Below, in pieces: positions 1 to 6,973 of a stretch of DNA of 10,728 nt (position 1 is its first letter; each line of letters begins with the position of its first letter). A program made the translations under genes and the position numbers. The notes below the pieces were generated by a model. The model was given only the letters and a program-made list of their open reading frames with translations. It did no database searches and was not told the origin of the DNA. The stretch comes from Spirochaeta sp. UBA2779 (GTDB taxonomy: Bacteria; Spirochaetota; Spirochaetia; DSM-2461), in contig DEIH01000209.1 of assembly GCA_002352375.1 (NCBI GenBank), positions 1 to 10,728 on the forward strand, in the 5' to 3' direction.

Positions 1-1
1 G

Positions 2-193
2 ATACAGGATGATACCTTCGTCCGACTCCAGACCTTTCCAAATGTTCTTATTACAAGTCACCAGGCGTTCTTCACAACTGAGGCCATCGACAATATCAGG
101 GATACCACCTTTGATAACCTGATTCAGATCGATGAGATCGGCACATGCGCGAACATCGTCATCAATGTGCCGGATACAGATACAGTGAGGTGA
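2..193 (+). CDS. ldhA: D-lactate dehydrogenase, C-terminal end (partial, 5' end outside window)
   Basis: This is the last 63 codons of a gene that begins before the window, ending at TGA 191-193. The translation begins IQDDTFVRLQTFPNVLITSH and continues QAFFTTEAIDNI, then a TCANIV-like tail. This follows the C-terminus of the fermentative D-lactate dehydrogenases of the D-2-hydroxyacid dehydrogenase family (E. coli LdhA has IQDDVFRRL, NVLFTGHQAF and ETCPNE at the same places). The His of SHQAFFT (codon 59-61) corresponds to the active-site histidine that acts as general acid/base on pyruvate/lactate. The enzyme is cytoplasmic, NADH-dependent and regenerates NAD+ during fermentation. The NAD-binding fold and the start lie upstream and cannot be judged. 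No clear terminator hairpin follows the stop. A related 2-hydroxyacid dehydrogenase with another substrate is possible but less likely given the match. Confidence 0.88.
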   Translation: MQDDTFVRLQTFPNVLITSHQAFFTTEAIDNIRDTTFDNLIQIDEIGTCANIVINVPDTDTVR

Positions 194-447
194 AACTGAT
201 CTTCTCTCAATTTGCCATAGTTTTTCTCATTCACCCGATTATCCTCTGGAACAGGATGAGTTCAGCCCGGTTACTTCCGCTTGTAGTGTCAGTTGCTTGG
301 ATTCTAGCCTGATATGATTCAATAGACTCTGATACTTAGTGTATTCGGAGCTGTAGGTACTCCCGCTTGATTCGAGCTTTTGAAAATTACATATCGGAGT
401 GGATCAGAAAAATGAGTATTGGCTGGAAAAGTGCATTGATTGATGAA

Positions 448-463
448 CAGAGCTGCAGCTCTG
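448..463. repeat. Perfect 16-bp palindrome CAGAGCTGCAGCTCTG
   Basis: The 8-bp arms are exact reverse complements with no spacer, and the symmetry breaks at 447/464. It lies in the non-coding stretch between the lactate dehydrogenase tail and the sterol reductase-like gene, 163 bp before the latter's start. Zero-spacer symmetry fits a dimeric-regulator operator better than a transcription terminator, which needs a loop. There is no U-tract. A chance occurrence is not excluded. Confidence 0.6.
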
Positions 464-611
464 GTGGTCAGAATTTTAGACCTGAGACTAGATTACTTCC
501 GTCTATCGTATGAGTTAGACAACAAGTGGGTGGACAATTTCGATTCAACCATGCTTTGCGATAGTTTTGCGAACAATAAATTTAGACGAACATACATTAA
601 TCCGAATCGTT

Positions 612-617
612 TATAAT
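612..617 (+). promoter_or_regulatory. Possible -10 box (TATAAT) directly before the sterol reductase-like gene
   Basis: A perfect sigma70-type TATAAT ends 8 bp before ATG 626. Transcription from it would begin at about 623-625, which would give an essentially leaderless mRNA. This agrees with the absence of any Shine-Dalgarno before that ATG. No good -35 hexamer is present 16-18 bp upstream, so the assignment is tentative. Confidence 0.3.
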
Positions 618-625
618 TTGACGCT

Positions 626-1906
626 ATGAATAACGATACCACCGCAAATCCTCAGCAGCGTCCCGATTTCGGAGGCATTCCGGGCAATATAGCGTTGATG
701 ATAGCCTTGCCTCTTATCATTTTCTGGCTCTGGGCCTCCGTTCGATTGAATGCCGGCAGTATTTTCCTCTGGCAATTGAACCCCGAGGGATGGAAGGCTG
801 CTGCTGCTGCTTTAAAGCCGACTTGGACGGACATTGCGGTTGTTTTCGGGTGGATTGGTTTCCAAGCTTTGCTTCAAGTATTACTTCCCGGGAGCCGTGT
901 CGAAGGGCGTCCGCTTCCCGACGGCTCTAAGCTCATCTACCGCATGAACGGTATGTTCGCTTTTCTACTGTCCCTTGGCATTTATCTTACGCTCGTTCTC
1001 ACCGGAATCGTTTCACCATTGTGGCTTTATGAAAGATTCATCTCATTAGCCTTGATAATTACGGCTGCGTGTTACCCTTTCGCGCTTTTTTTGTATTTTT
1101 ACGGAAAAAAAACCAACCCCGCTCCCCACCTAACCGGTATTCCATTTTGCGATTACTTCCTCGGAGCCGGTCATAACCCCCGGATACCCGTTCGCACAGG
1201 ATTCGACATCAAGCTTTTTTTTGAATCAAGGCCGGGACTCATCGGCTGGGTTATCCTCAATATGTCGTTCCTCCTTGCTGAGGTACAGCTGAAAGGGCGT
1301 CCATCCATTGCAATGGTTATGGTGGTGCTTTTCCAAGCGTGGTACGTACTGGACTATTTCCTCCACGAAGAAGCAATTCTCTCTACTATGGATATCGTAC
1401 AGGAAGGATTCGGCTGGATGCTCCTTTTCGGAGACTCTGCATGGGTTCCATTCTCTTATAGTATTCAAGCATTTTATTTGCTCACCTTTCCTGTGCATCT
1501 TCCCTGGTGGGCAGCCCTATCAATCGCTGTACTAAACTTCGCGGGATATGCAGTCTTCCGATCGGTAAATCTTCAAAAGCACCGTTTCCGCAAAAACCCG
1601 GATCGTAAAATATGGGGGGAACAGCCCGTTGTAATCGAAACGTCACGAGGAACCCAACTCCTGGTATCCGGGTTTTGGGGCTGGTCGAGACACTTTAACT
1701 ATGTTGGAGACATCATGATGGCTCTGGCCTGGGGATTACCGTGCTTGTTCGGGTCGTATGTCCCCTATTTCTACGTTGTCTACTTCACCATCCTCCTCGT
1801 AAACCGGCAACGCCGAGATGATCGATTGTGTGCCGACAAATACGGGGAGGCATGGTTAGAGTACAGGAACAGGGTTAAATGGCGAATCCTTCCGGGAGTC
1901 TATTGA
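626..1906 (+). CDS. Sterol C14-reductase-like membrane protein (ERG4/ERG24 family)
   Basis: A 426-residue polytopic membrane protein of the ERG4/ERG24 sterol reductase family, which uses NADPH to reduce ring double bonds (C14, C7 or C24) of sterols. Family motifs appear in order: FGGIPGN near 15, GRPLPDGSKLIYRMNG near 94-109, DYFLGAGHNPRIP at 176-188, DIKLFFESRPG at 194-204, MDIVQEGFGWMLLFGD at 255-270, then LLVSGFWGWSRHFNYVGD at 345-362 and NRQRRDDRLCADKYG at 393-407, ending in RILPGVY. The last two blocks correspond to the NADPH-binding C-terminal region. Length matches the family (about 420-450). An in-frame stop (614-616) lies just upstream, and FGG is part of the family N-terminus, so ATG 626 is the only plausible start, although it has no Shine-Dalgarno. 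Its 3' end overlaps the convergent EXPERA gene by 7 bp. Bacterial members are known, but the substrate here is unknown. Reduction of an imported sterol or of a non-sterol isoprenoid are both possible. Confidence 0.85.
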   Translation: MNNDTTANPQQRPDFGGIPGNIALMIALPLIIFWLWASVRLNAGSIFLWQLNPEGWKAAAAALKPTWTDIAVVFGWIGFQALLQVLLPGSRVEGRPLPDGSKLIYRMNGMFAFLLSLGIYLTLVLTGIVSPLWLYERFISLALIITAACYPFALFLYFYGKKTNPAPHLTGIPFCDYFLGAGHNPRIPVRTGFDIKLFFESRPGLIGWVILNMSFLLAEVQLKGRPSIAMVMVVLFQAWYVLDYFLHEEAILSTMDIVQEGFGWMLLFGDSAWVPFSYSIQAFYLLTFPVHLPWWAALSIAVLNFAGYAVFRSVNLQKHRFRKNPDRKIWGEQPVVIETSRGTQLLVSGFWGWSRHFNYVGDIMMALAWGLPCLFGSYVPYFYVVYFTILLVNRQRRDDRLCADKYGEAWLEYRNRVKWRILPGVY

Positions 1907-2496
1907 TCTATATCTCGCTCTCTTGGGCGAACCGCAGCAAAAGGAGCCGGTTTTCGCATTCTCAATGCCAGAAGGAGAGGCACGATGATATAAGGAAGAT
2001 TAAAGAGAAGGAATTTCAGTGGATTGAGCACTTTTAAATCCGCTGTTAGTCCTACTGCCGAAAGTTCGTCTGCCGGTTTGAGTTCTCTGGCTATCTGAGC
2101 AAAGAGCGCCGCTTCTCCCCGGAATTCCACGAAAATAATGATAATCACACTTTCGACAATCATTCCTGCGTAAAAAAGCGCCCAGGGCCGAATACCATTC
2201 CAACCTTTGGCAAAGGAGATAATTAAAACAATATAGAACGGCCCGAAAATGAAGCTCGAAAGTAACGTCATCACCCTCAGCCACTCGGGATTAGCTACCA
2301 GCAAGGGATCGTTGTTCCTGGCGTAAAGCTCAAAAACGGCCCTCGCCCAGAAATAACCGCTGTCGGGATCCGGTTGAAATACCGCGTTTACAAAGTCGGC
2401 AGCTAAACTGGTAAAAATGAAGACGCCAAAAATAACGATAAAAAACCAGTCCATTTTCCGTTCGTTCAGGGGCAGAACCCCGGATGTAAGGGACAT
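1900..2496 (-). CDS. EXPERA-domain membrane protein resembling TMEM97 (sigma-2 receptor)
   Basis: A 198-residue protein with four predicted membrane helices (about 15-37, 76-96, 105-125, 161-180), as in the EXPERA superfamily of sterol isomerase EBP, TM6SF2 and TMEM97/DUF2781. It matches human TMEM97 at diagnostic places: RKMDWFF opens helix 1, Asp34 in the ADFVNAVF segment corresponds to the helix-1 aspartate, and DPLLVANPEW (Asp63) corresponds to the DPLL...P.W segment carrying the second ligand-site aspartate. LPYIIVPLLL near 167-176 matches the last helix. The start is supported by AGGAGG five bases before the ATG. TMEM97 handles sterol and cholesterol traffic, while EBP isomerises the delta-8 double bond. 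Which role applies here is not visible. It is transcribed toward the sterol reductase-like gene and overlaps it tail to tail. The family call is firm, the function open. Confidence 0.8.
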   Translation of the reverse strand: MSLTSGVLPLNERKMDWFFIVIFGVFIFTSLAADFVNAVFQPDPDSGYFWARAVFELYARNNDPLLVANPEWLRVMTLLSSFIFGPFYIVLIISFAKGWNGIRPWALFYAGMIVESVIIIIFVEFRGEAALFAQIARELKPADELSAVGLTADLKVLNPLKFLLFNLPYIIVPLLLALRMRKPAPFAAVRPRERDIDQ

Positions 2497-2528
2497 AAAG
2501 TCCTCCTGGTGGAATATTTTCCAGATCT

Positions 2529-2557
2529 ATCATATGACCACCGGATTGAGGATACAA
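2529..2557 (-). promoter_or_regulatory. Candidate sigma70 promoter for the EXPERA-domain gene
   Basis: Read on the minus strand, TTGTAT (2552-2557) and TATGAT (2529-2534) are separated by exactly 17 bp. The predicted transcription start near 2522 would give a 5' leader of about 26 nt that contains the AGGAGG site. The -35 is only half consensus, while the -10 matches five of six. Confidence 0.4.
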
Positions 2558-2681
2558 GGTCCATTAGTGTATTGGCATGTCTGATTGTTTAACGCTGGAT
2601 CTCGATACAAGCACTTTCCGGATGAAAACTGCTTACTCATACATTGTTTCTTATACTGAATAGAGTAACAAACTTAATTGG

Positions 2682-3848
2682 TTATACCTTTACATCAGCT
2701 TCGTAATCCACGCCCTGCATTCCAAAGCCGTGATGTCTGAGGAATTCTGCACGGAATCCCTTGATATCACTGATTGATTCAAGGTTCTCAGCACTCACCT
2801 GTTGCCAGAGATCGGCAACCTCCTGCTGTACATCCGGCCGCATTTCATAGTCATCAAGGCGAATTCGCCCCTTATTATCAAGTTCCGGAGCTTCCCCTGA
2901 AAAAAGACTGTCGTTAAACATCCGGTACATCTGCTGTATACAACCCTCATGCAGTTTTTTCTCTTTCATAACCCGATACAGGAGGGAAATATACAGTGGA
3001 ACGGCAGGTATTACAGCACTGGCCCGGGTAACCAGAGCTTTATTAATCGAAACCAGTGCCTGCCCTCCCTTTGAAGACAGTCGTTTCTGAAGTACCGCAG
3101 CAGTTGATTCCAGATTTTTTTTAGCCTGTCCTATTGTACCCTGGCGGTAGATCGGTGCTGTCAGTTCCGGTCCGATATATGAAAAAGCAATAGTTGTAAT
3201 CCCGGGAGCCAGTACTCCTGCAGTATCGAGGGCCTCAATCCACAACCCCCAATCTTCACCTCCCATAACTTTCACGGTATCTTCCACTTCTTTCTCCAGT
3301 GCCGGTTCGGTGGTAGTTTCATACAGGCGGCCGGATTGGAAATCGACGGTTCTTGCAGTGTAGGAAGCTCCGATCGGTTTAATAACTGAGGAGTGAATCT
3401 CACCGGTTTTCGGATCGATCCGCCGTGGGGCTGCAATGCTATAGACCACAAGATCGACTTTTCCCAAATGCTGTTTAATCAGATCTATAACTTCACTTTT
3501 TATCTCATCGGAAAAAGCATCACCATTAACACTTCGTGCAATCAGTCCCTCTTTACGGGCTTTCTCCTCAAATGCGACATTATTATACCAGCCGGCACTA
3601 CCGGATTTGGATCCCTTACCCGGCCGCTCATAAGCCACTCCAATAGTATCAGCTCCACCGGAAAATGCAGAAACAATACGCGTAGCCAGGCCGTATCCAT
3701 TGGAAGAACCGATAACCAGAACTTTTTGGGGACCCTTAATTTTTTTTTGGGCCCGTACATAATCAATCTGCTGCTGAACTTGCCGATCACATCCCACAGG
3801 ATGAGCGGTAAAACAGACATTTCCTCTTATTTTGGGTTCAATTACCAT
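2682..3848 (-). CDS. fabV: trans-2-enoyl-ACP/CoA reductase, FabV/TER family
   Basis: A 388-residue cytoplasmic reductase that uses NADH to saturate the trans-2 double bond of enoyl-ACP (fatty acid elongation, FabV) or of crotonyl-CoA and other enoyl-CoAs (TER, as in Treponema denticola). Length fits the family (about 395-400). The start MVIEPKIRGNVCFTAHP is typical. The dinucleotide-binding turn GSSNGYG is at 47-53 with a VLVIG strand before it, YSIAAPRRIDPKTGE at 136-150 follows the family, and the catalytic pair is Tyr234 and Lys243 with eight residues between (the Y-x8-K pattern that separates this family from FabI). GGAGG lies 10 bases before the ATG. It is a single gene between oppositely arranged or unrelated neighbours, with no operon partner. 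The sequence does not tell whether the main substrate is ACP- or CoA-linked. A lactate dehydrogenase nearby hints at fermentation but does not decide it. Confidence 0.95.
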   Translation of the reverse strand: MVIEPKIRGNVCFTAHPVGCDRQVQQQIDYVRAQKKIKGPQKVLVIGSSNGYGLATRIVSAFSGGADTIGVAYERPGKGSKSGSAGWYNNVAFEEKARKEGLIARSVNGDAFSDEIKSEVIDLIKQHLGKVDLVVYSIAAPRRIDPKTGEIHSSVIKPIGASYTARTVDFQSGRLYETTTEPALEKEVEDTVKVMGGEDWGLWIEALDTAGVLAPGITTIAFSYIGPELTAPIYRQGTIGQAKKNLESTAAVLQKRLSSKGGQALVSINKALVTRASAVIPAVPLYISLLYRVMKEKKLHEGCIQQMYRMFNDSLFSGEAPELDNKGRIRLDDYEMRPDVQQEVADLWQQVSAENLESISDIKGFRAEFLRHHGFGMQGVDYEADVKV

Positions 3849-3975
3849 TTGCTGAAATCCTCCACTATTTATATATTACTGTTTTATAACTATTTAATAG
3901 GAAAGTAAACGTATCAACTTCAGTGAGTGATAAAAGACAATGCTGTATAAACCTCTACACAATGTAAAAATAGCA

Positions 3976-4765
3976 TTAAGATCCCTCCATCATTTGGAAA
4001 GAGGCATATATCGGATAATAATCGGATAGCCACTCTCCCTTCCATTTATTCTGAACTATTCCAGCCTCCACTGTCTTGAGTCCCGGTGTATGGAAAATAT
4101 GATCTATAGCTCCGTAGAGATTCAGACCAGACCCAAAAGAAAACTGCTCCCAGAATTACCGGGATATCGGGGCTCAACCTATCATGTATGCGATTCATCA
4201 CAAGATTGATACCACGGGTCCGATTCTTTCGGCTGAATGCGTCCAGATGCACATTATAGATATAGAGTTCCTTGTTATCTGAAAGATTCCTGATTAATAC
4301 CCAGGTTGTAAATGCCGGCCACCTGCCGCTCCAGGGTTTGGAATAGATAACATCCGGATTATCCGAAAAAAAGAAAAAACCCAGCTTCTCCAGGATATAC
4401 AAACTTTCTTTGAAAAGTATGGGTTGGGTTACCGGAAAATCAGATGGGTTACCAACCGCAGATGCCGTGTTGCCGTCTACATTATCGAGTACCCAGTCTA
4501 GTTGAATATTACGAGAAGAGGTATTTGCCTCCTCGGAAGTTTCCATTTCCTGAAAAATGACAATATCCGCATTCAATTCTGACAGGGCTGCTGATACGGC
4601 ATGTTTCCTCTCTTCCTATCCAGTTCGGTCATGATCTGGTACAAGATAGTGGATATTGAGACTGAGTATGCTCACTTCATTCAGTGGATCTTTATTAATA
4701 GGGAAAAAATCAGATGAAGAACAACCCGCCAATACAAGAGGAATCAAGAGGATTAATTTATTCAT
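3976..4765 (-). pseudogene. Decayed lipoprotein of the endonuclease/exonuclease/phosphatase family
   Basis: The ancestral frame starts at ATG 4763-4765 with MNKLILLIPLVLAGC, a short lipoprotein signal peptide with lipobox LAGC (Cys15). It continues into VSILSLNIHY, then meets an in-frame TAG at codon 50 (4616-4618), where a Trp codon TGG is a likely original. The same frame resumes with IVIFQEMET (the Gln-Glu metal site) and YNVHLDAFSRKNRTRG. At about 4130-4155, where GDFN is expected after IPVILG, the frame shifts. The adjoining frame then gives AIDHIFHTPGLKTVEAG and the family's C-terminal SDYYPIYASF, ending at TAA 3976-3978. GDFN is lost, and about 30-40 residues normally found between it and the IDHIF segment are absent. 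The total of 790 bp is not a multiple of three. Family members are Mg-dependent phosphodiesterases or nucleases. No ribosome binding site is evident. An internal 176-codon open frame (4576-4046) lacks both the signal peptide and the C-terminal catalytic part, so I do not call it a working gene. Confidence 0.85.
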
Positions 4766-4838
4766 AGTATAATTGTAGTATATATTTTGTAACAATAATC
4801 GTTAGTCGGACAAATGGAAATCTGATTGGCCGTAATTT

Positions 4839-5567
4839 ATGATTGAAGTATATAAAATGACAAACGATAAAAATACAACAATAGATTATTTAATTCTGCT
4901 GGTGGAAGATAACCCCAAGACGGCGCAAATGGTGCGATTTTATCTGGAGCGTGAGGCTTTTAAGGTTATTGTTGCAAAAGACGGGTTGTCCGGGGAAGAG
5001 GCTTTTCAGAAGCACTCACCACAAATTGTTCTGCTTGATATCATGCTTCCGGGAATTGACGGTCTGGAATTATGCAGCCGTATCCGACGAAAATCATCTG
5101 TACCGGTTCTTATGCTCACAGCCCGTGCAGATGATACGGATAAGGCCATTGGACTGGGTATCGGGGCTGATGATTATCTTACAAAACCTTTCAGTCCCGT
5201 AGAACTTGTCGCCCGGGTTAAATCTTTACTGAGACGTACATACCAATACAATGAGCCTCTACAACCGGCTGTATTAGGTATTGCAAACTTAAAGCTCGAT
5301 CCCAAAAGTCGGATGGTGACTTTGCATGGCAGGCACATAGATCTTACACCGCTGGAGTTTAACCTCCTTCATATTTTGATGGCAAATCCCGGATGGACTT
5401 TTTCCCGTGGTCATCTATTGGAAAAGGTATGGGGATATATAAATGGTGCAGGGGAAGAAACGGTTACCACTCATGTCAGTAATTTACGAAGTAAGCTGGA
5501 ACCTGACGGAGGGAATTTAATTCGCACTGTGCACGGTGTCGGATATGCTTATCAGGAGGTGGAATAG
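4839..5567 (+). CDS. OmpR/PhoB-type response regulator
   Basis: A 242-residue two-component regulator. The receiver domain (about 17-133) has the acidic pair Glu23-Asp24, phospho-acceptor Asp67 in IVLLDIMLPG, Thr94 in LMLTAR and Lys116 in LTKPF. The winged-helix DNA-binding domain (about 143-240) has the family signatures LTPLEFNLL, VTTHVSNLRSKL and IRTVHGVGYAY. All phosphorylation residues are present, so it should be active. It is cytoplasmic and probably works as a dimer on direct repeats. It overlaps the kinase gene by one base, so the pair is translationally coupled. The likely target is the repeat array before the downstream permease. The start is uncertain: an in-frame stop sits just before ATG 4839, neither this ATG nor ATG 4857 (residue 7) has a strong Shine-Dalgarno, and the latter is a reasonable alternative. 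I saw no similar repeat array before this gene. Confidence 0.93.
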   Translation: MIEVYKMTNDKNTTIDYLILLVEDNPKTAQMVRFYLEREAFKVIVAKDGLSGEEAFQKHSPQIVLLDIMLPGIDGLELCSRIRRKSSVPVLMLTARADDTDKAIGLGIGADDYLTKPFSPVELVARVKSLLRRTYQYNEPLQPAVLGIANLKLDPKSRMVTLHGRHIDLTPLEFNLLHILMANPGWTFSRGHLLEKVWGYINGAGEETVTTHVSNLRSKLEPDGGNLIRTVHGVGYAYQEVE

Positions 5568-6898
5568 TGGCCAGACGTCTGTTGCTGAGCTATCTGATAT
5601 TGGTAGGAATAACCGTTGCGCTCCTGTCTTTAATTATCAACCAGATTACAGCAAAGACATTCTCCAGTTATCTTAGCAGCCAGGCTGCTGCTCACAGCGA
5701 AATGCTGCCGGTGATGCTTACCGGTTATTATATTAATAATAACTCCTGGAAAGGGGTTCAATCAGATATTGCAGAAGCCGGATTAATGATAGGTGCACCT
5801 GTTATATTGGCAGATAAAAACGGGGTTGTAATTGCAGGTACTCAACTTGATCTTATAGGACAAAAAGCTCTGATTATCCCCGATGTGAATATAACCATAC
5901 CGGTAATAGGGGAACGCAATCAACTTGCCGGTACCGTTTATGTTCTGCACAGTACATCTCATGAGCGAGCCGATGAATCTTTTCTGAGGGATGTAACACG
6001 CGCCCTCTTTATCACAGGATTAATTGTAGCATTTCTTGCATCTGTATTGGGTTTCCTACTAATACGCTCAATCAGCCGTCCAATGGCTGAAATGGGAAAA
6101 GCGGCCATAAAGTTTTCTCAAGGTGACTATTCTGCCAGAGTTGAGGTACACGGGAAAGATGAAGTGGCATCTTTGGGAAGAACCTTTAACAACATGGCCG
6201 AAAGTGTCGGAAGTGTAGAGCAATTGCGTCAGGAATTGGTTGCCAATGTATCTCACGACCTCCGCAGCCCTTTAACTGTAATTAACGGTTATCTGGAAGG
6301 ATTGCGCTTTGGGCAGATTCCCGACCGGAAAACTGCAGAAATTGCCTTTGACGCCATGCATTCGGAAGTAACCAGGTTACTGCATCTGGTGGGAGACCTG
6401 CGTCAGGCAGCAGCTCTGGATAACACGGTTTTTCAACTCTCTCTTACCCCGGTTATTGTACCGGGTTTTGTGACAGGTATTATTAAAAGAGTATGGCCTC
6501 TTGCAAATGAAAATAAAGTCATTCTTCAACATGATTTTGAGGAGAACCTACCCGTTCTGAACCTTGATAAAGAGCGGATACAGCAGGTATTCATAAACAT
6601 TCTGGAAAATGCCATCAGGCATACCCCCTCAGGTGGAAAAATCAGATTCTCCGTGCAATACCGTAACGGAAAAACCATCTTCATCATCCACGATTACGGT
6701 TCCGGTATAGCCGAGGAAGATTTACCGCATATTTTTAAACGCTTTTACCGCACAGATCCTGCCCGTAATCCCTCTGAAGGAGGTTTGGGGCTTGGATTGT
6801 CTATTGCAAAAACCATTGTGGAGGCCCACGGCGGTTCAATTAATGCTGAAAGTGAAGGTATTCCGGGGAACGGCAGTATTTTTACAGTGAATCTTTAG
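5567..6898 (+). CDS. Membrane sensor histidine kinase with HAMP domain
   Basis: A 443-residue partner kinase. Helix 1 (about 5-25) and helix 2 (about 146-167) enclose an extracytoplasmic sensor segment of about 115 residues. A HAMP linker follows (about 168-220). The dimerisation domain carries the phospho-accepting His230 in NVSHDLRSPL. The ATPase domain has the N box NILENAIRHTP (344-354), DYGSGI (376-381), the F box IFKRFYR (389-395) and GGLGLGLSIAK (405-415). It starts with GTG at 5567, sharing one base with the regulator's stop codon, and AGGAGGT at 5554-5560 with a six-base spacer decides this start. The sensor segment has no cysteine or other obvious ligand motif, so the signal cannot be inferred. 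Domain order resembles BaeS/ResE-like kinases. Placement before an ABC exporter suggests it senses envelope stress or the transported compound. Confidence 0.93.
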   Translation: MARRLLLSYLILVGITVALLSLIINQITAKTFSSYLSSQAAAHSEMLPVMLTGYYINNNSWKGVQSDIAEAGLMIGAPVILADKNGVVIAGTQLDLIGQKALIIPDVNITIPVIGERNQLAGTVYVLHSTSHERADESFLRDVTRALFITGLIVAFLASVLGFLLIRSISRPMAEMGKAAIKFSQGDYSARVEVHGKDEVASLGRTFNNMAESVGSVEQLRQELVANVSHDLRSPLTVINGYLEGLRFGQIPDRKTAEIAFDAMHSEVTRLLHLVGDLRQAAALDNTVFQLSLTPVIVPGFVTGIIKRVWPLANENKVILQHDFEENLPVLNLDKERIQQVFINILENAIRHTPSGGKIRFSVQYRNGKTIFIIHDYGSGIAEEDLPHIFKRFYRTDPARNPSEGGLGLGLSIAKTIVEAHGGSINAESEGIPGNGSIFTVNL

Positions 6899-6931
6899 AA
6901 AATCTTTAGCTTTCCTTTAGCAAACCCTGAG
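6893..6931 (+). promoter_or_regulatory. Direct-repeat operator array (CTTTAG every 11 bp), probable response regulator site
   Basis: Three exact CTTTAG hexamers begin at 6893, 6904 and 6915, exactly 11 bp (about one helical turn) apart. A degenerate fourth copy (CCTGAG, 4 of 6) falls in register at 6926. The first two share the longer 9-bp unit AATCTTTAG. The array begins at the kinase stop codon and ends 43 bp before the permease 1 start. OmpR/PhoB-type regulators typically bind such repeats in tandem on one helix face (CiaR sites, for example, are TTTAAG repeats with 5-bp spacers). I infer that the adjacent regulator activates the transporter genes from here. A core promoter is not clear: TTTAAC at 6939-6944 is a possible -10 and would place the -35 over the third repeat. 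Confidence 0.7.
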
Positions 6932-6973
6932 AAATTGTTTTTAACCTTCTTAACATAAAGGAGGTGTAACCGA

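Larger units (their letters stand above)
194..625. other. 432-bp stretch without a convincing gene
   Basis: No reading frame here has both a ribosome binding site and a recognisable product. The longest candidate, ATG 443 to TAA 614-616 (57 codons), is in the same reading frame as the following sterol reductase gene but is separated from it by its stop, lacks a Shine-Dalgarno and matches nothing I recognise. The stretch contains a perfect 16-bp palindrome (448-463) and a TATAAT box (612-617). No rho-independent terminator for the upstream lactate dehydrogenase gene is obvious. Confidence 0.6.

Noticed and set aside
514..550. GTTAGAC and ATTCAAC as core sites of an integron attC element
   Set aside because: The two core-like heptamers are in the wrong order for an attC site and no hairpin-forming arms connect them.
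443..616. 57-codon open frame starting at ATG 443, in frame with the sterol reductase-like gene
   Set aside because: It has no Shine-Dalgarno, no recognisable family, and unremarkable composition. Its in-frame position could be coincidence, and the stop at 614-616 separates the two.
1226..1535. Open frames on both strands inside the sterol reductase-like gene
   Set aside because: They are alternative-frame shadows of a gene with strong family motifs throughout.
3393..3908. 171-codon open frame on the plus strand
   Set aside because: It lies almost wholly antisense to the well-supported fabV gene and its translation shows no family features.
4046..4576. 176-codon open frame on the minus strand as an intact gene
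   Set aside because: It is the middle part of the decayed lipoprotein: it lacks the signal peptide and ends in out-of-frame sequence after the frameshift.
4826..4856. TTGGCC and TATAAA as a promoter for the response regulator gene
   Set aside because: Transcription would begin downstream of both candidate start codons, so it cannot serve this gene as annotated.
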